From Inhella inkyongensis (GTDB lineage Bacteria; Pseudomonadota; Gammaproteobacteria; Burkholderiales; Burkholderiaceae_C), in assembly GCF_005952805.1 (NCBI RefSeq), contig NZ_CP040709.1:1240001-1304000 (forward strand): a stretch of DNA of 64,000 bases. The letters are read 5' to 3'. The stretch's first letter is position 1. Each line of letters begins with the position of its first letter. Shown piece by piece: positions 37,942-46,797 of the stretch. A program made the position numbers and the translations under genes. The notes under the pieces are model-generated. The model searched no databases. It had not been told where the DNA came from and was given only the letters and a program-made list of their open reading frames with translations.

Positions 37942-38598
37942 ATGAATTTGAATTACGAACTGTTGGTCTTTGACTGGGATGGCACCCTGTTTGACTCCAC
38001 CGCCTGCATCGTCAAGAGCATCCAGTTGGCGGCGCGCGAGTTCGGCCTGCCTGAGGTGCCGGTCGAGCGTGCCCGTCATGTGATCGGCCTTGGCCTGGAG
38101 CCCGCCCTGAAGATTGCCGTACCCGAGCTGCCGGCCGAGCGTTACCGCGAGCTGGCCCACGCTTATCGCCGCCACTATTTCGCCACCGTGCATGAGGTCA
38201 CCTTGTTTGAGGGCGTGCCCGAGCTGCTGCAGGCGTTGCAGGCGCGCGGCCATCGCCTGGCTGTGGCCACGGGCAAGAGCCGGCGCGGCCTGGATGAGGC
38301 GCTCGAACAGGTCGGCCTGCGGGGCTTGTTCGAAGCCACGCGCACGGCCGATGAGACCGCCAGCAAGCCCCACCCGCAAATGCTGCATGAGCTGATGGAC
38401 GAGCTGGGGGTGCCCGCGCACCGCAGCTTGATGATCGGCGACACCACCCATGACCTGCAGTTGGCGGCCAACGCCGGCACAGCGGCCTTGGCCGTGGCCT
38501 TCGGTGCTCATGGCGAAGGGGAGCTGCGCGCTTTGCAGCCCCTGGCTGTTCTGCACGATGTGCCGGCATTGGCTGGATGGTTGAAGAGCCATGGCTGA
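37942..38598 (+). CDS. HAD-superfamily hydrolase, phosphoglycolate-phosphatase-like
   Basis: A 218-residue HAD subfamily IA phosphatase. Motif I DWDGTLFDS (about 10-18) has the nucleophile aspartate, motif II is in AVATGKSRRG, motif III KPHP, and motif IV GDTTHDLQLAANAG. The alpha-helical cap lies between 20 and 85. Gph-type enzymes use 2-phosphoglycolate, but the substrate cannot be read from sequence. Starts five bases after rluC and overlaps the Rieske gene by eight bases. Confidence 0.88.
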   Translation: MNLNYELLVFDWDGTLFDSTACIVKSIQLAAREFGLPEVPVERARHVIGLGLEPALKIAVPELPAERYRELAHAYRRHYFATVHEVTLFEGVPELLQALQARGHRLAVATGKSRRGLDEALEQVGLRGLFEATRTADETASKPHPQMLHELMDELGVPAHRSLMIGDTTHDLQLAANAGTAALAVAFGAHGEGELRALQPLAVLHDVPALAGWLKSHG

Positions 38599-38998
38599 AG
38601 CGGGACTGCGGGTGTGCCGCAGCGAGGAGCTGCTGGAGCGCGGCCTGGGGGTGCAGTGGGAGTTGCGCTACTGCGGCATGGAGGAGCGCGCCTTTGCGCT
38701 GCGCATCGATGGCCGCGTGGTGGCCTATCTGAACCGCTGTGCCCATGTGCCCACCGAACTCGATTGGCAGCCCAACGAATTCCTCGACAGCGAGCGCAAA
38801 TACATCCTCTGCGCCGTGCATGGTGCGGTGTACTCGCCGGCTACCGGTGCCTGTGTGATGGGCCGTTGCGGTCGGGCCGGTCTGATCCCGGTGGCGGTGG
38901 CCGAGGTCGATGGCGAGGTGCATTGGTATCCTTCCGCTCACATCCAGCCTCTGCCTGAGGCTCCTTCTTCCGCGCCCGAGTTGGCGCCAGCCCCATGA
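38591..38998 (+). CDS. Rieske 2Fe-2S ferredoxin-like protein
   Basis: A 135-residue soluble protein. The Rieske ligands are visible: C-A-H in NRCAHVPTELD and C-A-V-H in ILCAVHGAVYSP, binding a 2Fe-2S cluster by two Cys and two His. No membrane anchor. Probably an electron carrier for an unidentified oxygenase or redox enzyme. The C-terminal tail is Pro/Ala/Ser-rich. Overlaps both neighbours, so it is translationally coupled to the HAD gene and sppA. Confidence 0.9.
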   Translation: MAEAGLRVCRSEELLERGLGVQWELRYCGMEERAFALRIDGRVVAYLNRCAHVPTELDWQPNEFLDSERKYILCAVHGAVYSPATGACVMGRCGRAGLIPVAVAEVDGEVHWYPSAHIQPLPEAPSSAPELAPAP

Positions 38999-40020
38999 AT
39001 TCGAACGATCCGCCGGTGCTGCCGGACGCCACGCCCGAGCCGGCCGACATGTTGCGTGCGGCACCGCCCGCTGCCAGTCCTGCGCCGGCAGCCGTTGCAC
39101 CCGCCCACGAGACCCTGGCCCTGCAATTGGCGCGCGAGTTCCTCGACGACCGCCGACGCGAGCGTCGCTGGCGCATCGCGTTCCGCCTGGCCTGGCTGCT
39201 GCTTGCACTGGCCTTCTTGTTGACCCTCTGGGCCGAACAGCACCCAGCCGCCGTGCATGGCACGCCGCACACGGCCCTGGTGGAGGTCCATGGTGAGATT
39301 GGCGTGGGCACCGAGGCCGGCGCCGAGGTGCTGGTGGCGGCGCTGAAGAACGCCTTCGCTGACGAGGGCGCGCGTGCCGTGGTGTTGCGCTTCAACTCGC
39401 CGGGTGGCAGCCCGGTGCAGGCTGGCATCGTCTACGACGAAATCCTGCGCCTCAAGGCCCTGCACAAAAAGCCGGTCTATGCCGTGGTCGAGGATCTCTG
39501 TGCTTCGGCGGCCTACTACATCGCCGCGGCGGCCGATCACATCTATGTGGACAAGGCCTCGATGGTGGGCTCGATCGGGGTGTTGATCGACGACTTCGGC
39601 TTTGATGGCCTGATGGGCAAGCTGGGCGTCGAGCGTCGGCTGATCACGGCCGGCGAGCACAAGGGCCTGCTCGATCCCTTCAGCCCCTTGAGCCCGCAGC
39701 AGCGCGAGTTGGCCCAGTCCATGATCGATGAGGTGCACCAGCAGTTCATTGCCGCCGTTCGCGAGGGCCGGGGCAAGCGGCTGAAGGAAGACTCGCAGAC
39801 CTTTTCCGGCATGGTCTGGAATGGTGCCCGCGCGGTGGAGATGGGCTTGGCCGATGACCTGGGCAATCTGGACCATGTGGCACGTGAGGTCGTCGGGGCT
39901 GAAGACGTGATCGACTACACCCCGCATGAGAACGTGGCCGAGCGCCTGGCCAAGCGCTTTGGCGCTGCGCTGGGTGAGGGGGCTGTGAAGGCCTTGCGCC
40001 GCACGCCGGAATACAAATGA
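38995..40020 (+). CDS. sppA: Signal peptide peptidase SppA (S49 family), membrane-anchored
   Basis: Degrades cleaved signal peptides and possibly other membrane peptides. A Pro/Ala-rich cytoplasmic N-terminus of about 55 residues, one membrane helix (about 61-80), then a single S49 domain. The catalytic dyad is S171 in CASAAYYIA and K223 in GEHKGLLDPFSP; the 52-residue spacing equals that of the short Bacillus SppA. 341 residues, the half-length form. Overlaps the Rieske gene and the next gene by four bases each. Confidence 0.92.
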   Translation: MNSNDPPVLPDATPEPADMLRAAPPAASPAPAAVAPAHETLALQLAREFLDDRRRERRWRIAFRLAWLLLALAFLLTLWAEQHPAAVHGTPHTALVEVHGEIGVGTEAGAEVLVAALKNAFADEGARAVVLRFNSPGGSPVQAGIVYDEILRLKALHKKPVYAVVEDLCASAAYYIAAAADHIYVDKASMVGSIGVLIDDFGFDGLMGKLGVERRLITAGEHKGLLDPFSPLSPQQRELAQSMIDEVHQQFIAAVREGRGKRLKEDSQTFSGMVWNGARAVEMGLADDLGNLDHVAREVVGAEDVIDYTPHENVAERLAKRFGAALGEGAVKALRRTPEYK

Positions 40021-41609
40021 ACTTCGATTGGGCCGCCGGCTACCCGAGCCGCCGCAGCCCGGTGTTCGGCCGCCAAGTGGTGGCCACCAGCCACCCGCTG
40101 GCCGCCCAGGCGGGCCTGCAGATGCTGCTGCGCGGTGGCAATGCGGTCGACGCCGCAATTGCCACCGCGGCTTGTATGACCCTGGTGGAGCCTTGCAGCA
40201 ATGGCTTGGGCTCGGATGCCTTCGCCTTGGTGTGGGATGGCCAGGCCCTGCACGGACTGAATGCCAGCGGCCCCGCGCCGGCGGCCTGGAGCCCCGCGCG
40301 CTTTGCCGGACTGGCGCAGATGCCGCAGCGCGGCTGGGATGCCGTGACCGTGCCCGGCGCTGTGGCCGCCTGGGCCGCGCTGCATCAGCGCTTTGGCCGC
40401 CTGCCCTTTGCCGATCTGATGGCCCCTGCCATTGAGATTGCCGAGCGCGGTTACGCGGTGCCCGTTGGCGTGGCTGACAAATGGGCGCGCGCCGCCCGGG
40501 TGCCCGAGTTGGCGCAGGGCAGCGGCTTTGCGCAGGCCTTCCTGCCACGGGGTCGCGCGCTCCAAGTGGGTGAACGCTTTGTTTTTGCCGAAGCCGCGCG
40601 CAGCCTGCGCCTGATTGCCGACAGCCAGGGCGAGGCCTTCTACCGGGGCGAGATCGCGGCCGCGCTGGATGCCTTCTCTCGCGCCGAGGGTGGGGCGTTG
40701 CGCGCCAGCGACCTGGCGGCCTACCAGCCCGAGTGGGTGGCGCCCATCGCCACGGATTTCCAGGGCTATCGCGTGCACGAGATCCCCCCCAACGGCCAAG
40801 GCATTGCAGCCTTGATGGCCCTGGGGATGGCGCGGCATTGCGGGCTCGGAGAGCACCCGGTGGACGACTGGCGCACCCAGCACCTGCTGATCGAGGCCAT
40901 GAAGCTGGCCTTTGCGGACACTTACGCCCAGGTGGCCGAACCCGCTGCCATGCGGGTGAGTAGCGCGCAACTGCTGGACCCCGACTACCTGCGCGAGCGC
41001 GCCGCACTGATTGACCGCGAGCGAGCGCAAGACTTCGGCGCCGGCAATCCGGTCAAGGGCGGCACCATCTACCTGACCACGGCCGACGCCCTGGGCATGC
41101 AGGTCAGTTTCATCCAGAGCAACTACATGGGCTTTGGTTCCGGGTTGGTGCTGCCCAGCTATGGGATCAGCCTGCAAAACCGTGGTGCTTGTTTCTCGCT
41201 GCAGCCCGGCCATCCCAACGAGGTCGCAGGCGGCAAGCGCCCCTTCCACACCATCATCCCGGCCTTCTTGACGAAAGACGGCCAAGCCCAGATGGGCTTT
41301 GGCGTGATGGGCGGCAATATGCAGCCCCAGGGTCATCTGCAGACCCTGGTGCGCATGCTGGTCTACGGCCAGAACCCGCAGGCTGCCTGCGATGCGCCGC
41401 GCTGGCGCTTCAACCAGGGCTTGCACCTCAACGCCGAGCCGCACTGGCCGAGCGCCACCCTGACCGGCCTGATCGCTGCGGGGCATCAACTGGGCGACAT
41501 CCACGACAGCTACCAGGACTTCGGCGCCGGCCAATTCATCTGGAAGCTGGAAGACGGCTATGTGGCCGCCAGCGATCCGCGCCGGGACGGGGCGGCCGTG
41601 GCGGTCTGA
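40017..41609 (+). CDS. Gamma-glutamyltransferase-like protein (YwrD-type)
   Basis: N-terminal nucleophile hydrolase of the GGT family, 530 residues. The family start SHPLAAQAGLQMLLRGGNAVDAAIA and the small-subunit start with the presumed catalytic Thr in GGTIYLTTAD, followed by NYMGFGSGLVLPSYG, are visible; the mature small subunit would begin at this Thr. No signal peptide is seen (MNFDWAAGYPSRRS), unlike periplasmic E. coli GGT, so it is probably cytoplasmic, like Bacillus YwrD. Glutathione or other gamma-glutamyl amides are likely substrates. The stop is followed by 117 bases before the next gene. Confidence 0.88.
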   Translation: MNFDWAAGYPSRRSPVFGRQVVATSHPLAAQAGLQMLLRGGNAVDAAIATAACMTLVEPCSNGLGSDAFALVWDGQALHGLNASGPAPAAWSPARFAGLAQMPQRGWDAVTVPGAVAAWAALHQRFGRLPFADLMAPAIEIAERGYAVPVGVADKWARAARVPELAQGSGFAQAFLPRGRALQVGERFVFAEAARSLRLIADSQGEAFYRGEIAAALDAFSRAEGGALRASDLAAYQPEWVAPIATDFQGYRVHEIPPNGQGIAALMALGMARHCGLGEHPVDDWRTQHLLIEAMKLAFADTYAQVAEPAAMRVSSAQLLDPDYLRERAALIDRERAQDFGAGNPVKGGTIYLTTADALGMQVSFIQSNYMGFGSGLVLPSYGISLQNRGACFSLQPGHPNEVAGGKRPFHTIIPAFLTKDGQAQMGFGVMGGNMQPQGHLQTLVRMLVYGQNPQAACDAPRWRFNQGLHLNAEPHWPSATLTGLIAAGHQLGDIHDSYQDFGAGQFIWKLEDGYVAASDPRRDGAAVAV

Positions 41610-41726
41610 TTCGGCGCTGGCTTTCCCCACTTCGTCGTGGCGGGGCCGAGCTCGTCGCAAGGCTCTGGTGGGTCGAGTCGTCGGTCCAAACAATGCGCTC
41701 CATCCCAATCACCCCATGGATGAAGC

Positions 41727-42743
41727 ATGCTGTTTCCGAAGCCCATTTCTGCCGTTGCACTGCTCGTCGGCCTTTGCAGTCACGGCCCACTCTGGGCCAG
41801 TGGCGCGCCCATCGAGCCAGACTTGATGGCCATCCCAGCGGGCGAATTTGTCATGGGGCATCCGGACAAGAAAAGCACGTCGCCGGCGCATGTGGTCACG
41901 CTCAAGGGCTTTCAGATGGGCAAGTACGAGGTCACGGTGAAAGAGTTCGCGCAGTTCGTGGCGGCCACCGGCTACAAGGCGCCGCAAGTCTGCGGGCAGA
42001 TGGCCGGCAAGGAGTGGTTTGACGTGATCCCGGGCAGTTGGGATCGAAAGGCGCTTACTTCGAACGAATTCGAGCCCGTGGTTTGTGTCGGCGTGGCAGG
42101 GGCCGAAGCCTACGTGCGCTGGCTGGCCCAGGTGACCGGCAAGCCCTACCGCCTGCCCACCGAGGCCGAGTGGGAGTACGCGGCGCGCGCCGGAAGCACC
42201 ACTCGGTTCTTCTATGGCGACGACGCCAACCCCGAGCAAAGCCAGGCCTGTCGCTACGGCAATGTGGCGGACCGCCGTGCCGAGGCTGCGATCAAGCGCG
42301 ATTTTGATGGGCTGGAGTCCAAAGGCCATGTGGGCGTGGTGCCCTGCGACGACGGCGCTGACTACGCCAGTGTGGTGGGGATGTACGAGCCCAATGCCTG
42401 GGGCCTTCATGACACCCTGGGCAATGTGCAGGAATTCGTGCAGGACTGCTTCTTTGAGAATTACGAAGGGGCACCCAGCGATGGCTCTGCGCGCGTGGAC
42501 GACGCCCTGGCCTGCAAGAAGCGCACCTTGCGTGGCGGCACCTGGCACTGGCCGGCTTTTCACTCCGCGCGGCGCGGCGGCTTTCCCGTCGAAATGATTG
42601 GTTCGCTGGAGGGCTTCCGCTTGGTGCTGGACAGCGCAGCCCCGGTGACGAAGGCCAGTCCTAGCAGCTTGGCCTTCCAGTCCGAACTGGCGCGCGCTCA
42701 GGCCAAGGAACGCGAACGCCGGGCTCGGCTCAGTCCGGTCTGA
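41727..42743 (+). CDS. Exported SUMF1/formylglycine-generating-enzyme-fold protein
   Basis: A 338-residue protein with a signal peptide (about 1-24, ending LWASG). The FGE-sulfatase fold is clear: AIPAGEFVMGHPDKKS, MGKYEVTVKEFAQF, YRLPTEAEWEYAARAGSTT, ANAWGL-type PNAWGLHDTLGNVQEFV, and LRGGTWHW...EGFRLVLD. The two cysteines that form the active site in true FGE (in the SWYCHRSYC-type segment) are replaced here (GTWHWPAFHSARR), so sulfatase activation is unlikely; a binding or structural role in the periplasm is more plausible. The upstream 117-base gap has no strong promoter. Confidence 0.88.
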   Translation: MLFPKPISAVALLVGLCSHGPLWASGAPIEPDLMAIPAGEFVMGHPDKKSTSPAHVVTLKGFQMGKYEVTVKEFAQFVAATGYKAPQVCGQMAGKEWFDVIPGSWDRKALTSNEFEPVVCVGVAGAEAYVRWLAQVTGKPYRLPTEAEWEYAARAGSTTRFFYGDDANPEQSQACRYGNVADRRAEAAIKRDFDGLESKGHVGVVPCDDGADYASVVGMYEPNAWGLHDTLGNVQEFVQDCFFENYEGAPSDGSARVDDALACKKRTLRGGTWHWPAFHSARRGGFPVEMIGSLEGFRLVLDSAAPVTKASPSSLAFQSELARAQAKERERRARLSPV

Positions 42744-42772
42744 GGCGCTTGGGCCCCCCCGAGAATGCCGGC

Positions 42773-43855
42773 GTGTTGAACCCTTCTGCCCCATCCGCCG
42801 CGCGCCAAGCCTTTTGGGGTGTGCTCAACGGCCGCACCTTGCTGGTCGCCCTGGGTCTGACCGGATTGGTCGCGCTGACACGGCTGCTGAGTTGGTGGGG
42901 CAGCGGCCGTACGCAGGGGCTGCCTTCGCTGGCGGCGCTGACACAGGCCCTGCTGCTTCCGGCCGTGCTCGTGCTGCTGGCCGCGGCGTCGACGGAGGCC
43001 TTTCTGGCGCGCCGCCCGGCACGCCGCTCCGATTGGGGCTGGCGGGTGGGCGTGGTCGTGCTGTGCTTCGCCTTTGTGTCGGCGGTTCGGACGGTCTGGA
43101 TGCGCGCACCGGGAGAGCCGATCTACTGGGGCTACTTCCTCAGCCGCACGGCCTTGTTCAGCCTGTTTGGCAGCGCGGCCTATGCACTGTTGGTGCTGGG
43201 TCGGCGCGATGCCCTGGCGCGGCGCCAGGTGCAGAGTGCCCAGCGGCAACGCGACCGGCTGCGCACCCAGCAGATGGAGGCGCAGTTGCTGGCTTTGAAC
43301 ACCCAGATCGAGCCGCATTTCCTGTTCAACACCTTGGCCACCGTGAAACGTCTGATCGAGACCCAGCCGGAGCGCGGCCGCCAGATGCTGGCGCGCTTGA
43401 TCGCCTATCTGCGCACCAGCCTGCCAAGCCTGCAGGGCCAGGACAGCGATTTGGGCCAAGAGCTTGAGGGGGTGCGCAACTACCTCGAGCTGCAACAAAT
43501 GCGCATGGGCGCACGCCTGCGCTTCGACATCCAGGCCGAGCCTGATTTGCTGGCCTTGCGTCTGCCGCCGCTGGTGCTGGCCACCTTGGTCGAGAACGCG
43601 CTCAAGCATGGTCTGGGCCCGCTGCCTCAGGGCGGAACGCTGGTGCTGCGCGCCTATCGTCAGGGGGCTGGAGTGGCTGTCATCGAGGTGGAGGACGACG
43701 GCCAAGGGTTCGGGCCCAGCATGGGGGGCACGGGTTTGGGTCTGGCCAACACCCGGGCTCGGCTGCAGGCCAGTTTCGGCACGCGCGCGCGGCTGGACCT
43801 GGAAGCCCTGCAGCGTGGGGTGCGTGCGCGAATCACCGTACCCCTGGTCTCATGA
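42773..43855 (+). CDS. LytS/AlgZ-like sensor histidine kinase
   Basis: Inner-membrane kinase of the LytS (HPK8) type. Four hydrophobic segments occupy about residues 15-145 (for example LLVALGLTGLVALTRLLSWW). The His-kinase motif NTQIEPHFLFNTLATVKRL carries the phospho-accepting His; the ATPase shows LVENALKHGL (N box) and DDGQGFGPSMGGTGLGLANT (G box). The GTG start 42773 is uncertain (an upstream TTG 42749 is possible). Overlaps the following pseudokinase gene by four bases, which in turn overlaps a LytTR regulator: one operon. Confidence 0.9.
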   Translation: MLNPSAPSAARQAFWGVLNGRTLLVALGLTGLVALTRLLSWWGSGRTQGLPSLAALTQALLLPAVLVLLAAASTEAFLARRPARRSDWGWRVGVVVLCFAFVSAVRTVWMRAPGEPIYWGYFLSRTALFSLFGSAAYALLVLGRRDALARRQVQSAQRQRDRLRTQQMEAQLLALNTQIEPHFLFNTLATVKRLIETQPERGRQMLARLIAYLRTSLPSLQGQDSDLGQELEGVRNYLELQQMRMGARLRFDIQAEPDLLALRLPPLVLATLVENALKHGLGPLPQGGTLVLRAYRQGAGVAVIEVEDDGQGFGPSMGGTGLGLANTRARLQASFGTRARLDLEALQRGVRARITVPLVS

Positions 43856-44547
43856 TGAAGTCTCACCTGCTGCGCAGTTGGCGATCGGTGCGGGCTGCCG
43901 AGCTGTGGGTGGTCGCGGGCCTGGTCCTGTTTCTGTTGACGGAGCGGCTGGGGGTGCGCATCGACTTCGGCGCCCCGGCCTATCCAGTCCGCGCGCTTTT
44001 CTTCCAGGCCCTGATGCTGGGCTTGCAAGGCATGCTGATGTTGCTGTGCTGGCTGCCGGCCGCGCGCAGCGTCGCGCCGCATCGTTGGCGGATGCTGCGG
44101 CTGGCGGGCGCCCTGAGTCTGGGGGCGCTGCTGGCGGCTTGGGCGCTGCCCAGCCTGTTGGCGGCAACCTTGGGTCTGCCGCCTTGCGACGTCTGTGGCA
44201 AGCTGCAGCCGCAGGGCAAGCCCTGGACTGAAATCCTCAGCGAAAGCCTGATCCTGTTGCTGCTGGCCGGCCTGGCAGCGGGCGTGGCCGAACTGCTGGC
44301 CCGTCGGCGGCGCAACGAGTTGCAGCTTCAGCAGCTCTTGGATGAGCAGGCCCGGCTGATCCATGAGGCCGCAAGCGCACGCCTGGCCGCCCGCGCCGGG
44401 CGGGTGGATCCCCAGGTCTTGTTGAATGACTTGGAGGCGGTGCTGAAGCTAGCTGGCCTGGGCAGTGCGCAAGCCGGCGTGGCGCTCGATGGGCTGATGG
44501 GGCAGCTGCGCCAGGCCCTGCAAAGCAGTCGTCGGAGTTCTCCATGA
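43852..44547 (+). CDS. Truncated kinase-like membrane protein (pseudokinase) between kinase and regulator
   Basis: A 231-residue protein with four membrane segments (about 17-30, 46-70, 85-106, 132-150), then a charged coiled-coil. Near the C-terminus VDPQVLLNDLEAVLKL lines up with IEPHFLFNTLATVKRL of the preceding kinase, but the phospho-accepting His is Gln188 and the protein stops about 40 residues later, so the ATPase domain is missing. It is not a frameshifted remnant: both ends overlap the neighbouring genes in frame with the operon. It could heterodimerise with the upstream kinase as a sensor or inhibitor. Confidence 0.8.
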   Translation: MMKSHLLRSWRSVRAAELWVVAGLVLFLLTERLGVRIDFGAPAYPVRALFFQALMLGLQGMLMLLCWLPAARSVAPHRWRMLRLAGALSLGALLAAWALPSLLAATLGLPPCDVCGKLQPQGKPWTEILSESLILLLLAGLAAGVAELLARRRRNELQLQQLLDEQARLIHEAASARLAARAGRVDPQVLLNDLEAVLKLAGLGSAQAGVALDGLMGQLRQALQSSRRSSP

Positions 44548-45308
44548 AGCCTCCCACCTTCACGGCCGTGGTGGCCGAGGATGAAGACACCCTGCGCCAG
44601 GAGTTGATCGAACGCCTGGGCCAGGTTTGGCCCGAGCTGCGCATCGTGGCCGAGGCGGCCGACGGCCTGACGGCCCTGCGCCTGGTGGCCGCCCACCGGC
44701 CCAGCCTGGTGTTCCTGGATATTGAGATGCCCGGGCTGAATGGACTGGAGTTGGCGCGCCAACTCGGTCAGGCCGGTGTGGGCGCTCAAGTGGTGTTCGT
44801 GACGGCCTACGACGCGCATGCGATCGAAGCCTTCGAGGCCGGTGCGCATGACTACTTGTTGAAACCCTTGTCGCTGGCTCGGCTGTTGACGACCGTGACG
44901 CGCCTGCAGCAGCGATTGCTGCAGGTGCAGGCGCCACAGCCGGTCTTGGTGCCCCGCCGCACCGATCCACAGGTGGCAGCCGCACCGCTGCGCTGGATCA
45001 ATGCCTCGGTGGGCGCCACCGTCAAGCTGCTGACGGTCGACGAGGTGCTGTACTTCCAAGCGGACACCAAGTACACGCGCGTGGTGTTGGCCGATGCCGA
45101 GGCCCTGATTCGAAAGAGCCTGAAGGAGTTGGTGGACGAGCTCGATCCGCAGCAGTTTTGGCAGATTCACCGCAGCACCCTGGTGAACCTGAGCGCCATT
45201 GCCAGCGCCTCGCGCGATCTGCGCGGCCGCCTGCATCTGCGGCTCAAGGAGCGGCCTGAGACGTTGTTGGTGGCCGAAAGCTATGCGCACCGCTTCAAGC
45301 AGATGTAG
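44544..45308 (+). CDS. LytR/AlgR-family response regulator
   Basis: A 254-residue two-domain regulator. The receiver has the acidic pair in AEDED (11-15), phospho-acceptor D59 in VFLDIEMPG, and the conserved Thr and Lys in FVTAYDAHA and YLLKPLS. The C-terminal LytTR DNA-binding domain (about 150-250) has VDEVLYFQADTKYTRV, QFWQIHRSTLVNL and AESYAHRF. Expected partner of the kinase at 42773. Target genes are unknown; the MFS transporter downstream is one candidate. Confidence 0.93.
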   Translation: MKPPTFTAVVAEDEDTLRQELIERLGQVWPELRIVAEAADGLTALRLVAAHRPSLVFLDIEMPGLNGLELARQLGQAGVGAQVVFVTAYDAHAIEAFEAGAHDYLLKPLSLARLLTTVTRLQQRLLQVQAPQPVLVPRRTDPQVAAAPLRWINASVGATVKLLTVDEVLYFQADTKYTRVVLADAEALIRKSLKELVDELDPQQFWQIHRSTLVNLSAIASASRDLRGRLHLRLKERPETLLVAESYAHRFKQM

Positions 45309-45317
45309 ACCAATCTT

Positions 45318-45437
45318 TTGACTGGGATATCCGAGCACAGCTAGCATCGCCGCCTTCCCTGAAGGTTCCGGCCCATGACCAAACTACTTGACGCCACCTA
45401 AGCGCACCCCGCTTCATTGCGCGAGGAGCCCTCGCGC
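45318..45437 (+). promoter_or_regulatory. Promoter, possible leader peptide and hairpin before the MFS transporter
   Basis: TTGACT (45318-45323) and TAGCAT (45342-45347) with 18 bases between form a fair sigma-70-type promoter after the regulator stop. Downstream, ATG at 45375 opens an eight-codon frame (MTKLLDAT, stop 45399-45401), followed by a perfect eight-pair hairpin GCGCGAGG/CCTCGCGC (45419-45437). Leader peptide plus hairpin recalls translational attenuation, but the peptide may be chance. The next ribosome-binding site is GGAG at 45457-45460. Confidence 0.4.
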
Positions 45438-45466
45438 CTGCGTCATGTCGTTTGCCGGAGTCTGAG

Positions 45467-46768
45467 ATGTTCAAGACCGCCCTGGCCGTGCTGAAGAAGC
45501 GCCTGGCCTTGCCCCCCGAGGATTTGTTGCGCGACCGCATTTACCGTCGCCTCTGGACCTCGATCCTCATTTCCTCCCTCGGAGGGCAAATCACCCTGCT
45601 GGCTCTGCCGCTCACGGCGGCGGTGCTGCTGCACGCCAGCCCGACGCAGATGGGTCTGCTGACGGCGATGGAGATTGCGCCCTTCGTGCTGTTTTCGCTG
45701 CCCGGTGGGGTGTGGCTGGACCGCGTGCGCAAGCTGCCGGTCTACATCGCCGGCGAGCTGACCATGGGCGCCGTGCTGCTGACCGTGCCCATTGCCCACT
45801 GGATGGGCTGGCTGAACATGGGCTGGCTTTATGGCGTGGCCTTCGTGCTGGGCACTTGCTACACCATTGCCGGCAGCGCCGCGCAGATCGTGCTGACCCA
45901 GGTGGTGCCGCGTGAGCGCCTGGTTGAGGCGCATGCCAAGAACGCGCTGGCCTCCAGCGGCCCCGAAGTGGTGGGTCCGGCGGTGGCGGGCCTGTTGATC
46001 AAGGTCGTGGGCGCACCGCTGGCGCTGGCGGTGGATGCGTTGATGCTGGTCTTCTCGGCCACCATCCTGCGCGGCGTCAAGGTCACAGAGCAATTGCTGA
46101 CGCGCAGTGGCGCCAGTTTCAAGGAAGAGTTGGCGGTGGGCTTGCGCTTCGTGCTCAGTCAACCGCTGCTGCCCCTGTTGGCGGCCACGGTGGGCGGCTG
46201 GCAGCTTTGCCACAACGCGGCCCTGGTGGTGCAGATCTTGTTTGCCACCCGCGAGCTGGGCATGAGCAGCTCGGCCGTGGGCCTCTCCTATGTCGGTCTG
46301 GGCGTGGGGACGGTCCTGGCTTCGGTGTTCGGGCATCGCATCAGCGAGCGCCTGGGGCCCGGGCCCTGTCTGGTGGCCGGCATCGGCATCTCGGCTCTGG
46401 GCTGGGGCGTGCTGGCATTGGCGCCGCTGGGGCCTTGGGGGGTGGCGGCCTTTGCGGCCATGCTGAGTCTGTTCGGCGTGGGCGCGGTGCTGATCTTCAT
46501 CAACTTCCTGAGCCTGCGCCAGGCGGTGACGCCGCAGCCTTTGCTGGGCCGCATGACCAGCACCATGCGCTGGCTGATCCTGTTGCCGGCTGGGCCGGGT
46601 GCTCTGCTGGGTGGTTGGTTGGGCGAGCACTTCGGCCTGCGCAGCGCCTTGGGCTTTGCCTGTGGTGCCGGCCTGCTGCTGGCGCTGGTGGCTTGGCGCA
46701 GTGCCCGCATCAGTGGCGTGCGTTCCTTGCCCACCATCGACCACGAGGCTGCAGCCGCAGCGGCATGA
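45467..46768 (+). CDS. MFS transporter
   Basis: Twelve-helix major facilitator protein, 433 residues from ATG 45467 (GGAG six bases upstream; a TTG at 45452 is less likely). Hydrophobic helices run throughout; the loop 2-3 motif appears as PGGVWLDRVRKLPVYI (about 80-95). It resembles enterobactin-exporter/macrolide-efflux-like MFS proteins, with the charged loop between helices 6 and 7 around 190-210. Substrate unknown. The gene ends inside a bidirectional terminator shared with ompW. Confidence 0.88.
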   Translation: MFKTALAVLKKRLALPPEDLLRDRIYRRLWTSILISSLGGQITLLALPLTAAVLLHASPTQMGLLTAMEIAPFVLFSLPGGVWLDRVRKLPVYIAGELTMGAVLLTVPIAHWMGWLNMGWLYGVAFVLGTCYTIAGSAAQIVLTQVVPRERLVEAHAKNALASSGPEVVGPAVAGLLIKVVGAPLALAVDALMLVFSATILRGVKVTEQLLTRSGASFKEELAVGLRFVLSQPLLPLLAATVGGWQLCHNAALVVQILFATRELGMSSSAVGLSYVGLGVGTVLASVFGHRISERLGPGPCLVAGIGISALGWGVLALAPLGPWGVAAFAAMLSLFGVGAVLIFINFLSLRQAVTPQPLLGRMTSTMRWLILLPAGPGALLGGWLGEHFGLRSALGFACGAGLLLALVAWRSARISGVRSLPTIDHEAAAAAA

Positions 46769-46796
46769 AATCAGGGCGCCGGTGGCGCCCTGATTT
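46768..46796. terminator. Bidirectional terminator between MFS gene and ompW
   Basis: AAATCAGGGCGCC (46768-46780) pairs perfectly with GGCGCCCTGATTT (46784-46796), thirteen pairs with a GGT loop and A/T flanks on both sides. It overlaps the last base of the MFS stop codon and ends just before the ompW stop, serving two converging genes. Confidence 0.88.
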
Positions 46797-46797
46797 A

